IMG/VR virus record: IMGVR_UViG_3300042504_003161
Span: 1-20,728 of that record
DNA length: 20,728 nucleotides
Strand: one strand, 5' to 3'
From: a virus
Positions 4,001 through 10,522 of the stretch are shown here, piece after piece. The position numbers and the translations under genes are program-made. Within the stretch, counting starts at the first letter, position 1. Each line of letters opens with the position of its first letter. The notes beneath the pieces were generated by a model. The model saw nothing but the letters and a program-made list of their open reading frames with translations, was not told where the DNA came from and did not search any database.

Positions 4001-4303
4001 ATGGAAAATCGTCTCAGATTGGCCTATGAGAGCTCAAGACTCGAAAACAAGAACTTCTACCTTGGAGATGAGATCTTGGCTAAAAAGGCCCTTGGAGTAT
4101 TTATAGACTATATTCTAGAAAAGTTGCTAGAATGTCCAAATGTAGAATATTCAAAGTGCTCTACTTGGTGGAAACATGATGATTGTAATAAATTGATGGA
4201 AATGTTATTCGAATTGACTGGAAATATTAAATATAAGGCAGTATATGATGATAGGTTACTATCTGAGCCTGCTGATGATAAGCAATTAAACCTATGGGAT
4301 TAA
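4001..4303 (+). CDS. Hypothetical protein, 100 aa
   Basis: I choose ATG at 4001, with GGGGGGAT directly upstream as ribosome site, over a TTG at 3962 and an ATG at 3977, which have none. The 100-residue protein begins MENRLRLAYESSRLENKNFYL and looks mostly helical. It has a Trp pair followed by HDD (about 68-73, in CSTWWKHDDC) and an acidic C-terminus ending NLWD. No known motif is recognised. It lies 49 bases after the HNH gene on the same strand, and its stop codon overlaps that of the convergent 60-aa gene in TTAA (4300-4303). Confidence 0.65.
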   Translation: MENRLRLAYESSRLENKNFYLGDEILAKKALGVFIDYILEKLLECPNVEYSKCSTWWKHDDCNKLMEMLFELTGNIKYKAVYDDRLLSEPADDKQLNLWD

Positions 4304-4482
4304 ATTAGGTTCTTCTTCTCCCGCCGCACTTTCACTTTCTGAATTAGCCCAAATGGATCAAGTATTCTCATAATTATTTTTTCAACTTTATCCTGAATAC
4401 GCATCTCTGTAGACTCTTCAAGATAATGTTTAGTTCTGAAGTATGGGTTATTCATCTGCTTTGAAAAATGATGTGGACTCAT
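4300..4482 (-). CDS. Small basic protein, 60 aa, probably leaderless
   Basis: ATG at 4482, TAA at 4302-4300. The 60-residue product begins MSPHHFSKQMNNPYF and ends in a strongly basic segment (KVKVRREKKNL), so nucleic-acid binding is possible. There is no ribosome site near the ATG, but a perfect TATAAT (4494-4489) places the transcription start exactly at the A of the ATG, so the mRNA would be leaderless. It converges on the 100-aa gene and shares its final four bases. Family unknown. Confidence 0.5.
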   Translation of the reverse strand: MSPHHFSKQMNNPYFRTKHYLEESTEMRIQDKVEKIIMRILDPFGLIQKVKVRREKKNLI

Positions 4483-4488
4483 GTATTA

Positions 4489-4494
4489 ATTATA
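4489..4494 (-). promoter_or_regulatory. -10 box of the leaderless 60-aa gene
   Basis: TATAAT on the minus strand, ending 6 bases before the start codon at 4482. No recognisable -35 box is present at 17-18 bases. Confidence 0.5.
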
Positions 4495-4553
4495 CACCCA
4501 AACCTTTCTTTTTTCGCCGCACTTTTTTCGCACTATATGCTTAATAAAACACA

Positions 4554-4585
4554 AAACCCAACCAGAGGCGGATCCGATTGGGTTT
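4554..4585 (-). terminator. Rho-independent terminator
   Basis: AAACCCAA (4554-4561) and TTGGGTTT (4578-4585) form an 8-bp stem around a 16-base loop. On the minus strand the stem runs into a T-rich tail (4553-4541). It would stop transcripts leaking from the minus-strand unit at 7171-4640 before the 60-aa gene. A minus-strand TATAAT at 4610-4605 upstream could also make a short RNA ending here. Confidence 0.6.
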
Positions 4586-4643
4586 ATGTAGTATATTACT
4601 ATACATTATACTGGGAACATTTCTGCTCTACCAGCACTTCTTA

Positions 4644-4667
4644 ATTGTAAAATAATAATTTTACAAT
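4644..4667 (-). terminator. AT-rich perfect hairpin after the minus-strand unit
   Basis: ATTGTAAAAT (4644-4653) and ATTTTACAAT (4658-4667) form a perfect 10-bp inverted repeat with a 4-base loop, 10 bases after the stop codon of the last gene. It could be a weak terminator, an mRNA end stabiliser or a protein-binding palindrome. Confidence 0.45.
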
Positions 4668-4676
4668 GTCAATAGT

Positions 4677-4874
4677 TTAGGCATCAAAATTGATGACGCC
4701 CTTAGAGGCCAATATATCATAAAGTCCACCGCACATATATTCTAGCTGTGGTCTCATTTCTTCGATATATTTCTCTAAATCAGCGAGTTTAGTACCTTCT
4801 TGATTCACAGCCGCCAAACGATTATCGTTATTAATCTTTTCGACCATAAGCAAGACTACTTGTTCTTTTGTCAT
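4677..4874 (-). CDS. Small hypothetical protein, 65 aa
   Basis: ATG at 4874 overlaps the preceding stop as ATGA; TAG at 4679-4677. The product begins MTKEQVVLLMVEKINNDNRL and is predicted to be largely helical, with a heptad-like stretch (residues about 27-46) that could be a coiled coil, and one Cys (about 48). Last gene of the minus-strand unit. Function unknown. Confidence 0.6.
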   Translation of the reverse strand: MTKEQVVLLMVEKINNDNRLAAVNQEGTKLADLEKYIEEMRPQLEYMCGGLYDILASKGVINFDA

Positions 4875-5089
4875 TTATTTTCCTCTTCATTGTTAGGGAC
4901 GTAAGAAGGGACTGGTCCCAATAAGTAACCCTTCTCATGATATTCTACCATTTTTTCTACGTCTTGGCTACCAGCAACCTCTTTTGCAATAAGGGTAAGC
5001 ATGTCATATATTCTGTGCAGCATAATATAATTTACTAGTGGCAAATTATCTTCTATGCTATTCGTCTGTTGATTCTGGTCTTCCTGCAT
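4871..5089 (-). CDS. Small hypothetical protein, 72 aa
   Basis: The frame opens with ATG at 5089 and ends with TGA at 4873-4871, overlapping the next gene as ATGA. The 72-residue product begins MQEDQNQQTNSIEDNLPLVNY; its first part is polar, followed by a helix (LHRIYDMLTLIAKEV) and a Pro- and acid-rich tail. The start overlaps the upstream 37-aa frame by 32 bases and its ribosome site (GAGAGG, about 12 bases away) is distant, so an internal Met at residue 23 cannot be excluded. No family is recognised. Confidence 0.55.
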   Translation of the reverse strand: MQEDQNQQTNSIEDNLPLVNYIMLHRIYDMLTLIAKEVAGSQDVEKMVEYHEKGYLLGPVPSYVPNNEEENK

Positions 5090-5171
5090 CTAACCAAAAT
5101 ACCTCTCTACCCATTGCATCTGTAACATACATTGCAGATCCTTCATATTCTATTTTTTCAGGCTCACACAT
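5058..5171 (-). CDS. Possible microprotein, 37 aa
   Basis: ATG at 5171, TAG at 5060-5058, overlapping the end of the GT61-like gene by 8 bases and the start of the 72-aa gene by 32. The sequence begins MCEPEKIEYEGSAMYVTDAMG and is soluble and acidic, with the composition of a real protein. The ribosome site is weak, so expression would rely on coupling. It fills an otherwise unexplained 74-base gap in a tightly packed unit. Moderate to low confidence. Confidence 0.4.
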   Translation of the reverse strand: MCEPEKIEYEGSAMYVTDAMGREVFWLDAGRPESTDE

Positions 5172-6345
5172 CTTGAAACCATTTCTTAATTATAGGGCTT
5201 TCAGTTGTTTCTAAATACTCTATCATGCTTTCAGGGTTATTATCTGTATAAATATTTTTAACCTCATGGTCCCATCTAGCAGACTGGTTTGAGTATATTA
5301 ACCAGTCCTGACTTTTGTCTGGATAAAATATAATTTGTTGTGTTCCTTTATCTGCATACATAGCATTTAAAAAGTTACTTCCAACTATTCCAACAATACA
5401 CTCAGCTTCAGTAACAGATTTAATCTGATCCATCATATTAATGTCTTCATTATAAAAAATTTCAAATCCTTTAGATTCCATATAGTCATTTAATTTATCT
5501 GTATTTGAAATTGCTCTATCGCTATAGAGTTTAGTGTTTCTAGCTATGAATATTTTTTTTCCAGGAATGGTTCTACTTATAAGACCGCTTTTGGCAAAAT
5601 TTCTTTTTAAAATCTCAAAAGAATCTGAGTACAGAAGTAAAGTAGGTTGTCCAAATGTAATGATTTGATAAGATAGCTTAAAAGCTAAGCTTTCGTGTCT
5701 TGTAGGAAAGACTCTTTTTACTCCAGATAGCCCAGTATTGTTTGACCAATGAATGTAGTTAGTTGTATATGTCTCACTGTCGTTAGCAGGCTCAAATCCC
5801 ATGTCGGTATAATAAAATACATAAGCTGAGTCTGCAGATATTACTTTATTAAATTTAGAGTCTGTACACTCATAATCAATTTCATAAAAATTTAAAAAAT
5901 CAAGCCAATATCTCAAAGGTTCAGTGTTTATGTCTTTTGCCTGTTGAGCAGTCATTAAAAACGTTTTATATATTTTATCTTCAGTAATCATGCTTTCTCT
6001 GGCATTAAAAACAACTTTAAATTTTTCATTATTTTCTTTTAGCGTAAGAATTATTGGCATAATTTCAAGCATGTCGTGAAAATATTTTTTTGTAATTGGT
6101 ATTGTAAGTATAGCTCCATCGTAATGTTCTTCTTGCTTATTATTAAATTCACCAATCATAGGAATCATTATTCCATTAAACTGATGTCTATAATTTATTA
6201 CAGGATTTTTTACTTTTACATAAAACCCAAATTCTCCGTAAGGCTTAACATCCTCAACTTGCTCTAAAGATCTTATTTCTTCGAAAAAGGCTTCTCTTAC
6301 TTCTGGATGAGTTATTGTTATTCCTTTAATTGGACCAGCAGCCAC
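5164..6345 (-). CDS. GT61-like glycosyltransferase
   Basis: A 393-residue protein starting with GTG at 6345, which overlaps the previous stop as TAGTG and has AAAGGGG 5 bases upstream. The C-terminal half matches the glycosyltransferase family 61 (DUF563) pattern: KKIFIARN (263-270), a conserved RAISNTDKL (277-285), GFEIFYNEDI.MMDQI (293-308) and AECIVGIVGSNFLNAMYADKGT (314-335), the last corresponding to the VG.HGA..N segment, with S323 and N324 where HGA would be expected. The N-terminal ~200 residues are not recognised. No membrane segment, so it should act in the cytoplasm. The acceptor is unknown; virion proteins or host surface glycan precursors are possible. Together with the GT4-like enzyme at 7194 it suggests a phage glycosylation function. 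Confidence 0.7.
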   Translation of the reverse strand: MAAGPIKGITITHPEVREAFFEEIRSLEQVEDVKPYGEFGFYVKVKNPVINYRHQFNGIMIPMIGEFNNKQEEHYDGAILTIPITKKYFHDMLEIMPIILTLKENNEKFKVVFNARESMITEDKIYKTFLMTAQQAKDINTEPLRYWLDFLNFYEIDYECTDSKFNKVISADSAYVFYYTDMGFEPANDSETYTTNYIHWSNNTGLSGVKRVFPTRHESLAFKLSYQIITFGQPTLLLYSDSFEILKRNFAKSGLISRTIPGKKIFIARNTKLYSDRAISNTDKLNDYMESKGFEIFYNEDINMMDQIKSVTEAECIVGIVGSNFLNAMYADKGTQQIIFYPDKSQDWLIYSNQSARWDHEVKNIYTDNNPESMIEYLETTESPIIKKWFQDV

Positions 6346-6551
6346 TACAACCCCTTTATCTGTTTGCAGAGCTTATCATAAAAATCTAAGCCTATATTTT
6401 TTTTATAAGAACATGATAAGCAGTATAAGTATATATTACCATTTAAGTCTTCATTAGACATAAGAAGGCCCTGATCCAGAGGACAATCGAGTCTTGGAAC
6501 AAGGCCTTCTCTTGATAAGGCTATATATTTAGATACGTATTGTATCTGCAT
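6345..6551 (-). CDS. Small Cys-containing protein, 68 aa
   Basis: ATG at 6551, five bases after the stop of the transglycosylase-like gene; TAG at 6347-6345 overlaps the GT61-like start. The 68-residue product begins MQIQYVSKYIALSREGLVPRL. C23 (DCPLDQG) and C44-x2-C47 (YCLSCSYK) resemble a zinc ribbon whose first half has lost one Cys. It ends in a helix (FYDKLCKQIKGL). The pattern of a CP..QG.L knuckle and a YC..C knuckle is often seen in small phage zinc-ribbon proteins. The precise role is unknown. Confidence 0.6.
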   Translation of the reverse strand: MQIQYVSKYIALSREGLVPRLDCPLDQGLLMSNEDLNGNIYLYCLSCSYKKNIGLDFYDKLCKQIKGL

Positions 6552-6556
6552 CTGAC

Positions 6557-7108
6557 CTACTTCTTGTTATCAGTCGGGAATTGCAATAGCCATTCCTGTG
6601 CTTTTGGGGTCATACCCTTCCAAGCTGACCAATCAATACCGCCATTGGTCATGTAGTACGTTATCTCTGCGTTTGTTACTGGGTCGAATAACTCTTTGTT
6701 ACTCTTTAGGTCGAATTTCTCAAGTCTTTCAGGACCTAAGTCTCCGATCATATTTATCTGGAATATTCCGTAGGAATTGTCTCCAGTTTTCTTATTCCCG
6801 TTATATGCAAGCGGTCTTCCATTAGATTCACGCTTTGCTATTGACCAGGCTTTCTTAAGGCCTGCCCCTTCGAATCCTACAGTCTTAAGTAGCGTTAGCA
6901 ACTCTTGATCTGTAAGCATCTCAGATGGCTTGTAAATCTCTTTACTAAAACTATCTAAGACTTCTTGCTTTAATTGGGCTTCAGTTTTCACTAAAGGTTT
7001 TACTTCTAAGGCATTTGCAGGCTGGACTGGAAACAAAAATAATGTTATCATTACTATTGTTACCAGGTTATGAGCCAAATCACTTACCTGTTGTTTTATT
7101 TTCTCCAT
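6557..7108 (-). CDS. Exported lysozyme-fold / lytic transglycosylase-like protein
   Basis: I start this gene at the ATG at 7108 (183 aa): it has AAAGGAGG 8 bases upstream and lies after the predicted transcription start (about 7135), whereas the open frame extends to 7171 inside the promoter. Residues 1-33 form a classical signal peptide: a mildly basic start, a hydrophobic core (15-28) and ANA as a cleavage signal after residue 33. The mature part has the lysozyme-like pattern IAKRESNGRP with candidate catalytic E94, a GDNSYGIFQIN segment (109-119) and a later DPVTNAEITYYM segment. It should cleave cell-wall peptidoglycan outside the membrane. A Sec-type signal means it could be exported without the holin. 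It may assist lysis, or modify the wall during infection. Confidence 0.8.
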   Translation of the reverse strand: MEKIKQQVSDLAHNLVTIVMITLFLFPVQPANALEVKPLVKTEAQLKQEVLDSFSKEIYKPSEMLTDQELLTLLKTVGFEGAGLKKAWSIAKRESNGRPLAYNGNKKTGDNSYGIFQINMIGDLGPERLEKFDLKSNKELFDPVTNAEITYYMTNGGIDWSAWKGMTPKAQEWLLQFPTDNKK

Positions 7109-7141
7109 TGGCATTTCCTCCTTTAGAGATAACGAACTATA

Positions 7142-7171
7142 ATAGTAGCATTGATTGGATAAGCCTGTCAA
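7142..7171 (-). promoter_or_regulatory. Promoter of the minus-strand lysin/glycosyltransferase unit
   Basis: TTGACA at 7171-7166 and TACTAT at 7147-7142 on the minus strand, 18 bases apart, as in the deoC promoter. The predicted start is near 7135, about 27 nt before the start codon at 7108. A plus-strand TATAAT (7138-7143) overlaps it and could serve the divergent glycosyltransferase gene. Confidence 0.7.
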
Positions 7172-7193
7172 CCCAGTTAACTAAAAAAAATAT

Positions 7194-8180
7194 ATGCAAA
7201 TATCATTCTCTACGCCTAAAATTAACTTAACTCAAAATACTGGTTATGGCTATGCTAGCTGGAATATTATACAATCTTTGCAAAAATTAGGGCATCAAAC
7301 ACCATTTCAAGATTACCGTGCCCCAGTACAATTAAATTTTGCACAGCCATTTCAACATAAACTTCATAAAAATCAATATCAAATTAGTTATACACCTTGG
7401 GAATCTACAGTAGTTCCAAAAACATGGTTTCCAATGGTAAATTATTGTGATGAAGTCTGGGCTACATCAGATTGGTGTGCAAATGTTTTTGAAGATAATG
7501 GAATGAAAAATGTAAAAGTTTATCCTCACGGAATTAGCCCAGTATGGAAACCTAAAAAAAGACAAGAATCTGATGTTATTAAATTTTTGCATGTTGGTGA
7601 ACCAGCCCCTAGAAAAGCGGGTCAAATGGCTGTAGAAGCTTTTGTATCCCTATTTGGCAACAATCCAAAGTATAGCTTAACCATAAAAGCATACAGAGAA
7701 AACACAACAAGAGTTTATAATAATTTTATAGATAAAGAAATAATTGGTGTTCCAGACAAAATGTATAATAATATAAATCTTATTACTGAAGACATGTCTG
7801 AAGAAGAGCTAGTTAAGTTATATCATGACCATGATGTTTTAATTTATCCTAGCTATGGAGAAGGTTTTGGATTTATACCGCTCCAAGCTTTGGCTACTGG
7901 CATGCCAACAATTTGTACAGGTGGTTGGGCACATTACTTTAACTTCCTTGGACCTCTTGTTTTAAAATCAACTTTACAAGATTCAAAGTTTTTAAATCTT
8001 CCTGGTAAAGTGTATGAACCAAACTATCAACATTTACTTGAGCTTATGAGAGATGTTTCTCAAAACTTTAAAGCATATTCTGGTTATTATTATAAACAAG
8101 CCAATGAAATACATAATGAATATGATTGGATTCAGTTGACTAAGAACAGTTTTGATCCAATTTTTAAAAAATTTAAATAA
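7194..8180 (+). CDS. GT4-type glycosyltransferase (GT-B fold)
   Basis: A 328-residue soluble GT-B enzyme that should transfer a sugar from a nucleotide-sugar donor. The N-terminal half has TGYGYASWN (16-24) and a PHGI segment (111-114). The C-terminal half has the donor-site signature FLHVGEPAPRKAG (131-143), with R140 and K141 as phosphate contacts, and YPSYGEGFGFIPLQALATGMPTI (218-240). In the E-x7-E motif of GT4 enzymes the second Glu is replaced: E223 is followed by Q231. The start is ATG at 7194 with no ribosome site in an A-rich leader. Divergent from the lysin/GT61-like unit across a shared promoter region, which suggests the two transferases are linked in function. Acceptor unknown. 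Confidence 0.82.
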   Translation: MQISFSTPKINLTQNTGYGYASWNIIQSLQKLGHQTPFQDYRAPVQLNFAQPFQHKLHKNQYQISYTPWESTVVPKTWFPMVNYCDEVWATSDWCANVFEDNGMKNVKVYPHGISPVWKPKKRQESDVIKFLHVGEPAPRKAGQMAVEAFVSLFGNNPKYSLTIKAYRENTTRVYNNFIDKEIIGVPDKMYNNINLITEDMSEEELVKLYHDHDVLIYPSYGEGFGFIPLQALATGMPTICTGGWAHYFNFLGPLVLKSTLQDSKFLNLPGKVYEPNYQHLLELMRDVSQNFKAYSGYYYKQANEIHNEYDWIQLTKNSFDPIFKKFK

Positions 8181-8204
8181 ACCCTTCCCCTTTGAATTAA
8201 AGTT

Positions 8205-8213
8205 TGGTAGAAT
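8205..8213 (+). promoter_or_regulatory. Extended -10 promoter of the reductase gene
   Basis: TGG followed by TAGAAT (8208-8213) forms an extended -10 box in the 89-base gap before the reductase. No good -35 box is visible. The leader of about 50 nt has a small hairpin (CCGC-AAG-GCGG, near 8239-8249) and AAAAGG before the ATG. Confidence 0.4.
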
Positions 8214-8269
8214 TGAGCTTCAACTAAAAATCATACAACCGCAAGGCGGAGAAAAGGTGTTATTTAAAA

Positions 8270-10204
8270 ATGTCAAGAACTATTGCTAACCCATACGAAA
8301 ATTTTATTGCTTTATCTAGATATGCAAGATGGATTCCAGAAGAGAATCGTCGTGAAACATGGGGAGAAACAGTAGATAGATATTTTAACTTTATGTTAGA
8401 TCATCTAAAGGTAAACAATAACTATGTTCCATCAGAAAGCCTAGTCACAGAATTAAAAGATGCTGTATTTAATCGTAACGTAATGCCTTCTATGAGATCT
8501 GTAATGACTGCAGGTGCCGCATTAGATAGAGACAATGTTGCAGGATATAACTGCTCGTTTGTTCCAGTAGATTCACCACGCTCATTTGATGAAACTATGT
8601 ATATCCTTATGTGTGGAACAGGTGTTGGGTTTTCTGTAGAATACAAGTATGTTAACAAACTTCCTTCCGTCCCAGAGACGTTTGAAAAAACAACAACAGT
8701 AATTGTTGTAGAAGATTCAAAACAAGGTTGGGCCAAAGCATATCGTGAGCTGCTAGCTCTTTTGTGGACAGGACAAGTTCCAGCAATTGATGTTTCTAAA
8801 GTTAGACCAGCAGGTGCTCGCCTTAAGACTATGGGAGGAAGATCATCTGGTCCACAGCCACTTATAAACCTATTTGATTTTACTATTGCAAAATTTAAGA
8901 ATGCGGCAGGCCGTCAACTTAAGCCAATTGAAGCACATGACATTATGTGTAAGATTGGAGAAGTTGTAGTAGTTGGCGGAGTAAGACGCTCAGCAATGAT
9001 TTCTCTTTCTAATATTAATGATATTGAAATGGCTGCAGCCAAATCAGGTAATTGGTGGGAGAACAATACTCAACGTGCACTTTCAAATAACTCTGTTGCA
9101 TATTCACGCAAACCAGAGATGGAGCAGTTTATAGCAGAATGGAAGAATCTTTATGATTCAAAGTCAGGAGAACGAGGTATATACAATGTGGCCGCAGCTC
9201 AAGCCCAAGCAGCCAAGTATGGAAGAAGAGATCCAGATATTCACTATGGAACTAACCCATGCTCAGAGATTATCCTACGTCCTTACCAGTTTTGTAATCT
9301 TTCAGAAGTCGTACTACGTGAAAAAGATACAAATGAAGATGTCGCAAATAAAGTACGCCTTGCAACAATTCTTGGTACATGGCAATCAACACTAACAGAT
9401 TTTAAATACCTTCGTAAAATTTGGAAGGATAATACTGAAGAAGAAAGACTGCTTGGAGTTTCACTAACAGGACAATTCGGACATAAGTTTTTTTCTGGAA
9501 AACAGGGTCTTGATAAATTGGAAGATGCATTATCTCGACTTCGTGAGTATGCTCGTGAAATTAATAAAGAAGAGGCTGGGAAAATTGGGATTCCTGAGTC
9601 TGCAGCTATTACATGTGTAAAGCCTTCTGGAACAGTTTCCCAATTGGTCGGGGTATCTTCAGGAATGCATCCATGGCATTCCCCATACTATATTAGAACA
9701 GTTCGTGGCTCAAAGGGAGATCCAATTTCTGTATTTTTAAAAGAAGTTGGAATTCCAGTAGAAGACGATGTTATGAAGCCAAATGATACATACGTATTTT
9801 CATTTCCAGTAAAGGCTCCAGAAGGTGCTATTGTTAGAAACGATTTAACTGCACTAGACCACTTGAATACTTGGTTGGTTTACCAACGTGCATGGTGTGA
9901 GCATAAGCCATCTATTACAGTTTCTGTAAAAGAAGAAGAGTGGATGGAGGTAGGTGCATGGGTTTACAAGCATTTTGATGAAGTCTCTGGAATCTCATTC
10001 TTGCCACACTCAGATCATTCTTATAAGCAAGCCCCATATCAAGAGGTTACAGAAGAAGAATACTTAGATTTGTTGGCAAAAATGCCTTCAAGTATTCGTT
10101 GGGAAGATTTATCATTTTATGAGACAGAAGACGGAACTTCTACAAATGCTACACTTGCATGCTCTTCAGATGGAAATTGCGAACTTGTAGATATTTCTGC
10201 TTAG
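8270..10204 (+). CDS. nrdJ: Adenosylcobalamin-dependent ribonucleotide reductase (class II, single chain)
   Basis: Reduces ribonucleotides to deoxyribonucleotides in the cytoplasm, using a thiyl radical made with adenosylcobalamin. The 644-residue product resembles the monomeric class II enzymes of the Lactobacillus type rather than the dimeric ones, though shorter than the 739-residue model enzyme. Key residues can be seen: C95 (YNCSF), the catalytic NPCSE with C331 and E333, the partner C342 eleven residues after C331, the phosphate-binding segment KPSGTVSQL (451-459), and a C-terminal Cys pair C631 and C637 for reactivation by thioredoxin. No ATP-cone domain is evident. ATG at 8270 follows AAAAGG by about 10 bases. 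It needs no oxygen and no second subunit, but needs host or imported cobalamin. It lies directly before the holin and tail genes, an unusual place for a nucleotide enzyme. Confidence 0.93.
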   Translation: MSRTIANPYENFIALSRYARWIPEENRRETWGETVDRYFNFMLDHLKVNNNYVPSESLVTELKDAVFNRNVMPSMRSVMTAGAALDRDNVAGYNCSFVPVDSPRSFDETMYILMCGTGVGFSVEYKYVNKLPSVPETFEKTTTVIVVEDSKQGWAKAYRELLALLWTGQVPAIDVSKVRPAGARLKTMGGRSSGPQPLINLFDFTIAKFKNAAGRQLKPIEAHDIMCKIGEVVVVGGVRRSAMISLSNINDIEMAAAKSGNWWENNTQRALSNNSVAYSRKPEMEQFIAEWKNLYDSKSGERGIYNVAAAQAQAAKYGRRDPDIHYGTNPCSEIILRPYQFCNLSEVVLREKDTNEDVANKVRLATILGTWQSTLTDFKYLRKIWKDNTEEERLLGVSLTGQFGHKFFSGKQGLDKLEDALSRLREYAREINKEEAGKIGIPESAAITCVKPSGTVSQLVGVSSGMHPWHSPYYIRTVRGSKGDPISVFLKEVGIPVEDDVMKPNDTYVFSFPVKAPEGAIVRNDLTALDHLNTWLVYQRAWCEHKPSITVSVKEEEWMEVGAWVYKHFDEVSGISFLPHSDHSYKQAPYQEVTEEEYLDLLAKMPSSIRWEDLSFYETEDGTSTNATLACSSDGNCELVDISA

Positions 10205-10213
10205 TGGTAAAAT
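10185..10213 (+). promoter_or_regulatory. Promoter before the holin-like gene
   Basis: TTGTAG (10185-10190) and TAAAAT (10208-10213) are 17 bases apart, and TGG precedes the -10 as an extended element. The leader (10220-10276) has short inverted repeats, including TGGGC-ACAGG-GCCCA. This could start a late transcript covering lysis and tail genes. Confidence 0.45.
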
Positions 10214-10276
10214 AATGATATTGGGGGAAATACCCTCAAAATTCTGGGCACAGGGCCCAAAATTGGAGATGATCAA

Positions 10277-10504
10277 ATGAATAGAGATCTAAATAAGGAC
10301 GGAAAGGTTACAATGACAGAGGAAATTTTAGCAGCGCTAGGAACATATGCAAGAGCATTTCTTTCAGCCGCAATTGCTTTGTACATGACTGGAAACACAA
10401 ATCCAAAAGATTTGTTGATGGGTGGCATCGCAGCCGTTGCTCCAGTAATTTTGAAGGCTCTTAGCCCAAGTAATCAAGAATTTGGTTTCAAGACTAAGAA
10501 GTAA
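10277..10504 (+). CDS. Holin-like membrane protein with EF-hand-like loop, 75 aa
   Basis: Two predicted membrane segments (residues about 17-38 and 45-62), a short turn with N and P between them, and a basic end (FKTKK): the build of small phage holins, which open the cytoplasmic membrane at lysis. The N-terminus is unusual: D4-x-N6-x-D8-G9-x-V11-x3-E15 fits the 12-residue calcium-binding EF-hand/dockerin loop. GGAG lies 8 bases before the ATG. It is followed by a clear terminator, so it ends its own transcript rather than continuing into the fibre genes. Holin function is inferred from topology and position; a structural membrane protein is the alternative. Confidence 0.65.
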   Translation: MNRDLNKDGKVTMTEEILAALGTYARAFLSAAIALYMTGNTNPKDLLMGGIAAVAPVILKALSPSNQEFGFKTKK

Positions 10505-10522
10505 TTAAAGACGATTAGGATG

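Noticed and set aside
4611-4645. tRNA-like D-arm text on the minus strand (GCTGGTAGAGCA)
   Set aside because: No acceptor stem, anticodon arm or T-arm can be folded around it, and downstream bases belong to the terminator at 4554-4585.
6076-6267. Plus-strand 63-aa hydrophobic frame
   Set aside because: It lies within the GT61-like gene and mirrors its AT-rich codons; no ribosome site.
8422-8736. Minus-strand 104-aa open frame inside the reductase gene
   Set aside because: It is fully covered by the well-conserved reductase coding frame.
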